Below are positions 34,023 through 45,900 of a stretch of DNA of 64,000 nucleotides, piece after piece. This DNA comes from Athripsodes cinereus (taxonomy: Eukaryota; Arthropoda; Insecta; Trichoptera; Leptoceridae), in contig OX388314.1 of assembly GCA_947579605.1 (NCBI GenBank), positions 27,104,000-27,167,999 of the forward strand, in the 5' to 3' direction. The notes below the pieces were generated by a model. The model was given only the letters and a program-made list of their open reading frames with translations, was not told the origin of the DNA and did no database searches. Every line of letters begins with the position of its first letter. Positions within the stretch are counted from its first letter, which is position 1. Made by a program: the position numbers and the translations under genes.

Positions 34023-35734
34023 TTTGTAATGTCAATGTAAGATAGTTGTCTAATTTAGTTGCATAAATTGTATTAGCATGGTTAAAATTGTATGTATCGA
34101 GTATATGGTGTGAATGAAGCATTTTGTAGATAGCTGGTGTTGAAAGATTTTAGAAATTTCACAAAGCATTTGTTGTGTATGTTTCTGAGTGAATTTTATA
34201 AGTTGTTGATATAGTTTTAGATGATGTCCACTGTGTAATTCCTAGTCAAAATTCCCTAAATTATTCTTTATGGATTTAAATAAAATATTTTCGGAAACAC
34301 ATTTTAATATTGTTTTATTTCAATGATACAATTGATGTTTTGTCTTGTTGCTATTAAGACAGTCAATACTTTTTCTTCTCAAATGCGCTGGAGATAAGCA
34401 CAGTCTTCAATTCGCTTTTCTAAAACTGATTCATTTTAAAGATGCTGGTGATAAGTGCAATCTTCAATTAGCTTCTTAAATTTGGAAGTCTCAAGAGGGC
34501 TAGTGAAATATGCAGTTTTTTGTGTGCTTCTAAAGCTTGTCTATTTCAAAAATACAGCCAACAACGCAGAAAAGAAATTAAATTTCCTTCTAAAGACGGT
34601 GTCGTGCCAGTCACAGCACCAAACCACTAGTACGTTATTGATAATTCGGTGGATGTAGCTGAAATCCTTTCGTAGAAATCTGATTTTCCAGCTTAAAAAG
34701 TTGACTCAAGTCTTTCCTTGATCCTTGCCGTTTGAGTGCTAATTGTTAATACATATATCATCGCTCGGCATTCGATAACGAATTCCACAATTTAAGTGAA
34801 ACAGTTTTTTTTTAAATATTGTATTGTTAAGAATGTTCAAAATACATAATTGTGTTCACAAAACATTCCCCAAATAATGTCCAAACTGCTAGAATGCCGT
34901 ATGGAACAAAACCGTGAATGTGCATTCAGGTGGCACCTTAACTGTTATTCAGTTTATTCAGCCTCCTGTAAAATTTTGTAATTGTTATATTCGCGGTATT
35001 GAACACCGAGCGACGATATATTTATCCATTATTTTTGTTATAATTATCACTCAAACAGTTAAATACAAATGGGTATGATTTATTATTTAGAGAAATTAAT
35101 AAATGCACATAAAATGCTGGCTACCCCACTTGTGGGATATGGCGTGATGGTATGGTACATAAAATGAAACAAAACGCATTTATTAAAGAACTCTATTTCT
35201 TTTTTTTTGACAAATCAATACAAAATAATAATAAAATTGTTTTATAATATATATAAAGTGAACATCAATACACCAAACTGTGGTATAAATAAAATAATAG
35301 ATAAGTTTTAATTTTTGTGTATTGCACAGCTATTTACACAATAAATTGACAGAATATCTAAAATAATAAAATCATAACCAGCTATATATTTATATGTCGG
35401 AGCGAAAATATACCACGCTGAATTTAGACTAAAGTGACATATTAACATATATATATATATACATATATGTATATATATATATGGACAATTAGTAAAGCGC
35501 CGTTTACTCATAACATGACCTCAAGGGCGCCGTATATCGTATCCATCACCCGAAACATAGTCCTAGTAATGATCTCATTGATGACGATATTCACCACAGA
35601 AACGGTGATATCCACAGAAAAAATATGTCAAATATTTGTTAAAGAAAAGCAATGCCATATAAACTTGATATTGTGTAATTTAACAGAAGTAAGAGCAATA
35701 GTTAGTAACAATAATCCACAAAACGAGTTCGTCG
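34023..35734. other. Intergenic; one AT microsatellite
   Basis: No gene. 35112-35150 is a SINE 3' tail (GGCTACCCCACTTGTGGGAT). 35444-35481 is a TA/TACATA microsatellite. The small frames are unsupported. Confidence 0.45.
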
Positions 35735-35890
35735 GTAGCCTGGAGGTATAGTCTCGGCCTCGTGAACAAGGGGTCCGTGGTTGGATACCAGGTACTGGCA
35801 AACTCCCCTTTCACGACACAAGCTTTTAGTAGCTTACTGTGAAAGGTGTATAAGGTTGTATTTGGGTTTATAACAAACAAAACCCAGATA
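35735..35890 (+). mobile_element. tRNA-derived SINE
   Basis: GTCGGTAGCCTGGAGGTATA resembles a box A region and GTGGTTGGATACCAG a box B region, as in tRNA-headed SINEs. The body follows with CCCCTTTCACGACACAAGCT and GTGTATAAGGTTGTATTTGG. The 5' half of the family seen at 3485 and 26680. Confidence 0.7.
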
Positions 35891-36446
35891 TATATTTTTT
35901 TCTACAAAAAAAAAGCATTTTTGATAGTAATTATGTGTTAAAAAATATGTGAGAAGCAAATGTAAACATAAAATAGCCGTTTTGAGAAATGACGTCACAT
36001 AAAATGTTGTAGTTTCGCTCCAGCATACAAAATGTCAATCGAAATGACTTTTTATTTTAGAGATAAGTTAAATTTCTGATATAACTAAAACTTTACAAAA
36101 TAAAATTGAAATACGGTTGATGCAGAGAATGCATTTGAATGTCTTAAGCGTAAAAACAACCGTAATTCATATAGACTATGTTTGAAATTAAGTCTCTCTA
36201 CATTTACACATTCATGTTTTTGTTTTAAATTGTAGCTGCCTTCATTTAAAAAAAAAAACAAAACCTTAAAATTCCATCTCTACAAACTGTACTAAACTGG
36301 AGAAATTATTTTCAAGAAAATATAAACGATAATCTTGATTCATGGATGGATGATAAAATGAGACGGAGCTACATTTGAATATTGTTGATTGCAATTTTAA
36401 ACCGACCAATAGCATGCATGCATTGTTCGAAATTATTATGATGATA

Positions 36447-36507
36447 ATGTTCATGGATCATTAAATGGCACTATAAATAGATCATCTTCCATATTATTAT
36501 TATTAAC
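36447..36507 (+). mobile_element. L2/CR1-type LINE tail remnant
   Basis: ATGGATCATTAAATGGCACT followed by ATTATTATTATTA, the terminal 60 bp shared with the LINE end at 25590-25633. Confidence 0.6.
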
Positions 36508-37615
36508 CAATAACAATAACACGATAGAAAAAGGCAGATCCACGCTTAATAAGATATGCTATTATTGGTTGTTATTTTAAATCAACCAAAAGTGTGCTTT
36601 GATATTTGAAATTATTCACCAATCACAATAATAATTTTCAAACTTTGTTTCATACAATTATTGAAATATATAAATTTGTACAAAATAAATTCCTGCACCA
36701 ACCGTTTGAAAACAAAAGAAGTATATAAATGTATTTACTTAATAGTGCAGAGTTTAAAATAATAATTATATTCTTTAATACGCTCACAAGAAAAACGTTA
36801 CTCGTAATAGGATTACATTAAAAACACCCAAAATAAAGAGATTAACCTGGCGAGTACTTGTTAATATCATTGCGACCGATATGAGAAATTAAATTAGATA
36901 TTCGTTTCTTCTATGACAATCGTAAAGAATAAAAAAAAACCATCTAGGATATTAATATTGAATCAATATTTATTATTGACCAAAATATAATCATTGAAAG
37001 ATTACGTGTAAATACACTTCGAATATGGTGGTCCATTTTTTTAAAGGTGTCTCAAATATCGCTTAATGGTTCTGGTGTATTGTGCGTAACGAAAACAATG
37101 ATCACGACAAAAGTAACTATTCTCTTGTGTATCGAGTATAAAATATATTTTACGGCTTTACTAAAATAAACTTGTGACATTTTTCAATAGATGGCATTGT
37201 GCATGATGCTGCAGATTACGGTCAGTTTTAAATAAAATTAGTGAGTTACAGACATTTTACGATGGTCATTCATTCACTGACATTCCAATTCAATTATCAC
37301 AACATTCATTCAGTGTTGACAATATTGTTCAATCTGCTGTCGTACTTTCCCTCGAATGAATCATCAGTCTTCATAAACATTGACGAATGTCAGAAAAATG
37401 ATTTTCAGTTCTTTGATTTACATATGGCATGCGTAAAATTCAATGATTCATATGAAACATAATTCTTGTATGAAACTGTTTCTTTAAATTTTGACATTGT
37501 TGGAATAAACTAAAACTGTTTTTTTAACAAACGGTTTATTCTTTTGGAACACCTCAAAATTTTGCAAATGTCGCGTGACACGTTTGAAAGATACTAAAGA
37601 ATAGAACTCAGACAA
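36508..37615. other. Intergenic, no feature recognised
   Basis: A+T-rich sequence with short chance frames only. Confidence 0.45.
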
Positions 37616-37617
37616 AA

Positions 37618-37850
37618 GTGGAGTTGGTTGTTAGCTTGACGGTAAAGTCTCGACCTTTTAATCAAGAGATTCCAGGATCGATTCCACCTGCTGCCGACCT
37701 ACTCCTGCAATGTGTTTGTAAAGTTTTATTTATTTATAAAGTTCTCTCTCCTTCACGACACAAGTATATTTCTCACTTACGTGAAGGTGTCTGGGATGTG
37801 TTAGGATTTGCTTCAAATCCAGATTCATTGTTTGGTAAATAAATAAATAA
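37618..37850 (+). mobile_element. tRNA-derived SINE
   Basis: GAGTTGGTTGTTAGCTTGAC and CAGGATCGATTCCACC give box A- and box B-like parts. The body contains CTCCTTCACGACACAAG and AAGGTGTCTGGGATGTGTTA and ends in AATAAATAAATAAAATAAAA. The longest copy of this family in the window. Confidence 0.7.
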
Positions 37851-39920
37851 AATAAAATCATCAACGCTGAAGAGATTATTTCCTTGGTAATATTTAGCGA
37901 TCATTACGCGTGTGATATTTGTATTTAGTTTTTCTCCAATCAGTCGGACGTATTAACAAGTACATTTAAAATAATAATAAAATTATTCATTAGATATTAA
38001 CCTAACCTTATTCTAACAACCACATCTCATATTTTCAAGTCTACAATTACAATTATTTTATTAAACTCATATAATAATAATAAATGAAATCAATTTTAGT
38101 CAAACAATTTTCCTTTGTGTGTGTACGAAGTAACGTAAAAATTACATACAATATCAGTAATTATACATTATAATTATATTCAAGTAAAATACAGTTGTCC
38201 TTTCTGCATCTGCGACTCACATTAATTTACAAAATCTCAAAATATTTCAAAGTTAACATCAACGAGTAAGGTTTGTATATTACAATACAATTTAAGTAAA
38301 TTTAAAACAAATCATGTGATCAACATTTAATTTTGTCATTCTTGAATCAAACAGCTTACTGCGACATTAAATACATTGTTTATAAACTAATTACTTAGTA
38401 CAAATATTTGAAGAATAAAATCAAACAGTAATAAATAATTTAATCAATGATTATAATATTATAATGAACGGTCCATTTAGATCATGTCAGAATTAAAATA
38501 TAATCACGTTTTGTTTTAAATCTACAATTAAAATATGTAGTATGTTTTACAATACCAAAAGAAAAAAAAACTCTAAATTAGCAAAAAATGCTATTGCCGT
38601 TGGGTAAAGCAAGATGTGAAGCCATTGAATTGGTAGTACTTAAAAGTACAAATTATCATTATGAAGCTATTGACTATGGTTGGTCAATATGTATCTTTTA
38701 TAACCTAAAATATTCCTCTTAGGTTTAGGGAAGGGGATTTGAAACAAACTAACAAATCTTGCTCCGAGTTTCAAACCCCCACTTGATTGTATGAGCATAA
38801 AACTTGACATGCATGTTCATAACATGCCGTTAGTTCCTAGTTACTCATTTGTAAGAGATCCCATGATGGTACAAATTGATGAGAGGATTTAAAATGCTAC
38901 CGCCATTTGTTTTACGTTAACATGTATTGCAGATTCAGAATCAGACACTGTATTTGAAACTATTATTAATTATATCTAACTAATGATACGAATATGACTA
39001 ATGAATTATGTTTTATTCATTCGAGAACTTTGTTTATTTTATATTTCTCCGTATTTTATGTTTTTTTTTTACCATGTTCAGCCAAATACAAAATGATATA
39101 ATATTGAGTTGTTTGAAAATGTAATAAAAATAATAGAAAATTATGACATACAAAAAAGGCTTAGCTACACAAAAATAAAATATTTATGACTGAAATTACA
39201 TCTATTAAAACGGGCAAATGCAAATTAAGAAATGAAAATTATTTTTTAGGTTGAATGACGTACAAAGAGTAATCTATTTAGCCAAAGATGTAAAATTTTC
39301 TAGACTCAATTATCAAAATTACAATGAATATAATTTATCGCTACGATAATCTTTAGTGGATTATTTTCATTCGTATCGGAGAACTATTGAAAAAATATAT
39401 ATTCCTACATAGATTAGGTAACTAAAAAGAAAAAATAATAAAAATGGAACACTAATTCAAGTCTAAATAGTTAACACATAAATATTGTCAATAAGATCTT
39501 AAAACAAGTTTCTGAATAGAGACAGAAATACCAAGCCAGCAGTGGGATTTGAATCCTAAACATCTACTTGCGAGATGTTTCATTTGGTTGTCATCGATCG
39601 CTTGGACTAAATACAAAAGTCAAATTCACAATAAAAAGTATTCATGTGCGGTGAGTCTGTTGGCTACCTCATTTATGGGAGATGCCGTGATGGTATATAT
39701 TCATAGAAATATTCATAAGAAAAGAAAACAATTTTGCAAACATATAATATGTTTAATTTTAAATCATGCAGTTGACTAATCATTAAAACAACTCTTGTAC
39801 ATGTTTCTGTAAAAGGAAATGGCAGACACCATCTTTATATGGTGATTATTGACAATATTATTACTGTTGTATCGTAAAATATATCAAAGTTCATTAGATC
39901 TTCTTATAAAAATGTTATTT
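37851..39920. other. Intergenic, little recognisable
   Basis: Over 2 kb of A+T-rich sequence with no gene. A SINE tail variant (GGCTACCTCATTTATGGGAG) lies at about 39661-39692. Confidence 0.45.
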
Positions 39921-39922
39921 CT

Positions 39923-42900
39923 TTACTCCGCGTCGTAATAGTGGACCCTGCAAAAAAATATAATACAAATTAATCTATTAACTCATATCAACAGCCAGTG
40001 TGAGTCTTAAACATGTTAATAAGACGGATCAATAGACAACGGAACACAAACGCAATTATAACACAATCATAAGTCGACAACTTTTTAATAAGAAATTTCG
40101 AATAACTAAATAAAAATAAACGGTCAATAATATAATGTGAAATAGAATAAGTGAAATAGGTACAATAGGTCTAAGTAAATTTAAAGTTTTGAATAAAGAA
40201 AAATAATTGTTCTTTTTCTCAACGAAGATATGAGATGCTGATAGTACAAGGAGCTGAATAGGATCGCACAAGATAAAGCAAAATGGAAGAATATGCAAAG
40301 CTATGCTGCAAATCCAGCAATCCACAAAATTGAAACCGGTTTGAGAGAATTTCTCCAACCAGTGTTGCATCGATCTTGCTGGGACAGTATAATAACACCA
40401 ATCCCTGGATGCGAAGATCAATCATAGTGTAGCCGGGAATCAAACCCAGAACCTCAATGATGCAAGTCAACTGCATTGAACAACGTGGATGATAATTGTC
40501 TTGGTACTGATATATATTGAATACTCTACCTTTGCTTCTGTGATCTTTTGCTTAGTCGCCTGTCTTTGGCCTGAGGGTTGAGTGTGAACCTGTTTGTGGC
40601 TTTGGGGGCAACTCTGAGATCCTTTTGTGAGGCGCCTTTCTTGTCGCTTACCTACACAAAAAAAATATTTTAGTATTCTTATAATATAATTCACCGCTTC
40701 TATGACATCAAAGCATTAGGAATAACATGAGAAGACGCGACATGATTGGTATAGAATCACTCTGAATAGAGGGGGCTAGTTTCTTTCTGCCCTGTGCTCC
40801 CGGGTAGTGTTGAGAGGTAAAAGGAGAGAGATGATATCTTACAACTTAAGAGTTAGCCAAGTACACACATACTCAAGATAGCAATACTTTTGATTTTTAA
40901 GCACCGTGACAATTTTTTTGAGAAGGTACGAAGCATAAAGAGGAAGCACTTTTCTGTAGATATCTCAACTTATGTCTCATCTCGGAAGATTCGATTCGAC
41001 GATGCACAAATTATTTGATACCAATAAATTATTTAAAAACAAATAACACATTGGTTTCATAAAGCATCAATGTTAAACAGTGCAGTTTATTACCTTCTTC
41101 ATGAATTTGGATATGAGGTCGGAGCAATTGAGATGTTCTTCAGGCTCCCAGGTGTCGTGCCTTGAGCTCCAACCCTTCCAGCGAATCAGAAACTCTCGAT
41201 TCCCATTCTTTTTGTGGTGAACTTCCAAGACTTTCTCAACCTACAAAATCAGACACACAATATGTATGAGAATGGTACAATATCAATCACAGTTTAAATT
41301 GGCTTTTCCGAAATTGCATTAATAAAAAAACACTTCACAAAATAATAACAAACAATAATGATGTATGTAGTATATTATTTATAAAAAAAATATGCAATAG
41401 GTGAGACTATCGCAGTACTACTAACTTCCAACTAACTGATGATTATGCATTATTCAATTGTCATTATTTTTATTTTATTTTATCATGATGAGTATCCATT
41501 ATATCTTTATACTACTTGTATCACTTGTCAGTTATAAAGTCAATAAATAAATATCAACAATTTAATTATATATTTAGTACATAATTGATGACATAATAAG
41601 AAAGTTTCCCTAATTTTCATGAGGGATGCCACTCATTATGAATATCATTCATAATCTGACCGTCTTCATCTTTCTTTATTTAAATAATATCTTCTTCACA
41701 TTTGCATTAAAAAAATAGTAGAACTTGACACAGTTAAAAAATTGATACCACATTAGCCATAGGGCTGTGTTGTGGCAGAAATACAGATTTATGTAACAAT
41801 AGAATTACTGAAATTACCAAACCAGAACTAAAATTTGTCTAATATGTCTCACAAATATGTCTTAAGATTCATCATTGTCATCTCCAGGTAGGGCAGGAGA
41901 TAAATATGTGGCGGGCACTGCCCTTTAAAAAAAAATGTCTCAAGAATATTGACACTTAAAAAAATAAGCACACATAATAAAACAAAAATGGGCCAATGAA
42001 TGAACTAGTAAATTTCAGTGAGTGAAATTTGTCTGCGAATAAGTTATTTTTGGCTGTGTTAGTATCTTGAGATAGTAATAATTGTCACGAACGTCAGTGG
42101 ATCAGTTTGTAAATGAGTTGATGAGTTAAATGTTTGAATGACTTCACAATGAGCTTTGAATGTCAGCAAATGAGTTAGTCAATGGGTTAGTGGTGTGTAT
42201 AAAAATACAGAAACATAATGTGGCACTTGACGTCTCGGACTTTGAATCCAGAAACCCGAGAGAACACTGAATATATGAAATCATAACCTCACCTCGTATT
42301 CCTTTTCATCGTCTTCATCTTCATCATCGCTGACATATTTCTTGGCCTTCTTCTGTGGCTTTGCACCACCCTTTCCTGTTTTTTTCTTTTTCAATTTGCT
42401 GTTTTTACCATTTGCAGCTTTCTAAAAACAACAAAACAACACTTATAATGCTAATTACAGATATGCTAATCATAGATAAATATATTTATTTGTTCTTAAT
42501 TATAAATGTTATGACAAAAATCAAAAGACGTTGTCTATGATTTCTTATTTCGGAAAGAGTATTTGTTCTTCACTGTACATTGATTGCAAACAATTTTACT
42601 CAAAAATAATAACAATATGAAACACAATCAATAAACAGAGGGCAGGTTTATTGCACAGGTGTCATTTCTTCCAACTAAACCTATATGACTTTAAAATATT
42701 GATGGCTATTCTCAAATGTAATTGTTAAGATAGCAATCAATTGCTTGTTATCTTAACAACAACAACGGCCATCCAATTGGTTGTTATTTAGCTATTCTGA
42801 ATGCACTATTGCCACGTATGTGTTTTTTAGAAGCAAACCGTAGGATAAACAATTGTACCGAACTTCACGTTGTTTACAATTTTTGAATTTACGGCAGCCA

Positions 42901-45900
42901 TATTTCATTAACTGTCAGTTTCATGCTTGTGTTTCGTTTGGTGGTTTTTCTCTTAAATTTGGCTTAAATTGTTTTAAATGAATAATAAAATGGCCAAAAT
43001 GACTGCATCACAAAAAATATTAATGTTAGAGTGGTTAGAGAGACCACAAAATGAGTGTGTTTTGAACGGTAAGTTAGTTACACATGTAAATATTTTTTAT
43101 TACACAAAAACGTCCTAATTTTTCAACTATTTAAACATACTTCACCTCATTTATGTATTTTTCTGACTATTTCAAGGGTCGTCGCACATAATGGCCCCGG
43201 ATTTTTTAATTAAAAAAATGGGAAGAGTTAACCGTTTTATTGAACAGCTCTGGTTGTGGTCCAACGAAAAGTGGTGTGAAATGGCGAAAGGTACATATTC
43301 TTATTTTTATTAATTATGATGTAAAAATAGTTTTCTTTATGATGCTCTATTAACAGACTGCACTAGGATAATTCAGAATAAAATATATAGATATGGTTGT
43401 CTACTATTAATCTTTTTCTGTAGTGACTGGTATGCAGTGGGGTTAAAATTAAGAGGAATCTAAGAGCATACATTCATGAGAAATGTGGTGGATGCAAATG
43501 AGGTGTGGGTTTACATTTTATAAAAAACTTACAAAATTATTTTATAGAACCACGAAGCCAAACGTCAAAATCACGCAAACAACAAATCAAAGCAATAGTG
43601 AAACAACACCGGCCGTCGCGTTGTTACGCATCCAATAGTTGATTGCTTAGAAAACAACCACATATTCAAATTGCCTGCGTTCAGAATTAGGTAGTTGTTT
43701 AAATAGCAAGAGCGGCCATGTTTTTTTGTTATCAAAGCAATTATTGCAATTTGAGAATAGCCATCATTGTCAGCTCAATACTATAACATCAACAACAGTA
43801 ACAACAGCAAAATACAGCAACACTGTAAGTCATTTTTTCGATTTCAAATTTATGATGGATTCATGTTCCGTTTACAGTAATACAAATCTTTTTTTTTAAT
43901 TTTTAAATTTCAATAAGATGTTTCGAGTGGAAGTATAAACTGTGCCGCAAATAACCAATTCAATCCAAACGATGATTAAAAAAAATTAAGCTTTTGTTCT
44001 TCCTGTTATGTTAAATATAAATGACTTACGGTGTATTTGAATTAAGCCGACAATATAATATAATCTTGGGTTTGACTAAAATTTTATAAAACATCATTCC
44101 ATGAATATGCAGAATAGTTAAAAAGTAAAAAACTTTATTGTGTGTAGGTACAATTAAATATAGTACAAAAGACGGGTTTATTGCCTTCAAGCAATTTCTT
44201 ACAACCAACCAATGTTTTCTTAGGTGCTTACTCATTACCAATGTATGTAGTTGCAGATTGACAAAATTTAATTTGAAAGATTTTATAATATGCACATACT
44301 AGGTATTTTATTGGTAGAGACTTTGGTTGTTGTTTTTGTATTGGGTATTATATTTCTTGGCTACATAGTAGTTCAATTTATTAATAAATAAATAAATAAT
44401 AGATAGATAAGTTTTATTTATTATAGATAAGTTAGATTAAAATCTTGGTTGTGTGCAGGAAAAAATAGCAGTCTTTGATGGTTACAACATTTTACAGGTA
44501 ACCTATTCAGTCATCAATTAGTAACACCCTGATTTCATGTGAAGATATAAAGCGATATATTTAACATACTTGGTTAGCCTTGTACTTGGCAATCAGATCA
44601 GGGCACGTGACTGTATCCTCGGGTTCCCAGGTGTCACTCTCTGGGCCATAGCCCTTCCATCTGACAAGATACTGAGTCTTGCCACGTACCTTCTTGGAGT
44701 CCAGAATATCTTCAACCTGAAAATATTAAAACCAATATCATTATAACTGACGGGACATACTTCACAAAGAACCAGGGTACCTAGACAAATTGCATTTGGC
44801 GATCGACTACAAACAAACTTTTCGACAATGTACCATAACATTATATGTACATTGTCGAAAAGTTTGTAGTCGATCGCCAAATGCAATTTGTCTAGATACA
44901 CAGAGCTGGATATAAACAATTGACTACTTAATAAATTTTCGTTGAATAAAATGTTTCTTTCACTGGAAGAGAGGGGTTTTTTAATTCAAACTAGCTTCCA
45001 CCACCATAGTAATGAAATGTTAGACATCTCTGTGATTTCTTCTATCTAACCACAAAATATTAACAGTAATGGTTGGCTGGAAGACGTTGCCTTGTTTTTT
45101 AACAGTTTGCCATTTAACATAATACTGTTTTGCTGTAAATATTGACTCCTGTATAGCATGTTACACAGTTTAAGATTCACAACTATTCACTGTGTCGGTG
45201 TTTAGGTAGTGTAATTCCATAATCAAATAAAAAAAAAGAATGTTTTTTTAATTTCAGATTCATTACAATTACTTGAGAAGACTTGAATTTTTTTAATTAC
45301 CCTAGCTCCGCTACGCACACAGTCACAAGTAATGTGTATTACAGAACATGTGATTGTATTAGTAACCGAGTTGCATCACTGTGATTGGCTGGTGCATTGT
45401 GTGGTGTGTGTAGCATACTCATTACTGAAGGATGTGATAGTAATCGTTTACCTATGAGCGGGGCACTCTTAAATAAATTCTACTCTACATTGTTTTGATC
45501 AGGAAATAATTATCAAATAGACGAATTAACACTTTGAGATAACATAAGTACTTCCCTGAGAAATGAGAAAAAATGAGGGAGAATATTTTAAAGCCTGGCA
45601 ATACTATGAAGCAAATATTTTTAGCAGATCTATCACATCTGATAAAATCTTAGTTATTTATTTTTGTATTGTATACTTTCAACTATTAACAAATTATCTT
45701 CAGAATGACATTCACTTCCTTGGTTAAAAATAATTACGGTACCTCATATTCCTTGTCATCCTCTTCAATGTCTATCGGAGCTGACTTCCTAGCTCTTCCA
45801 AGTTTCTTCTTTGGAGGCTCGTCCTGGAAATAAAAAAATTGTTTTAAAATAAAACTGTCAAAACTCTCGTTTCTTTAGTCTAATTGTTTTGTGTCTTTTT

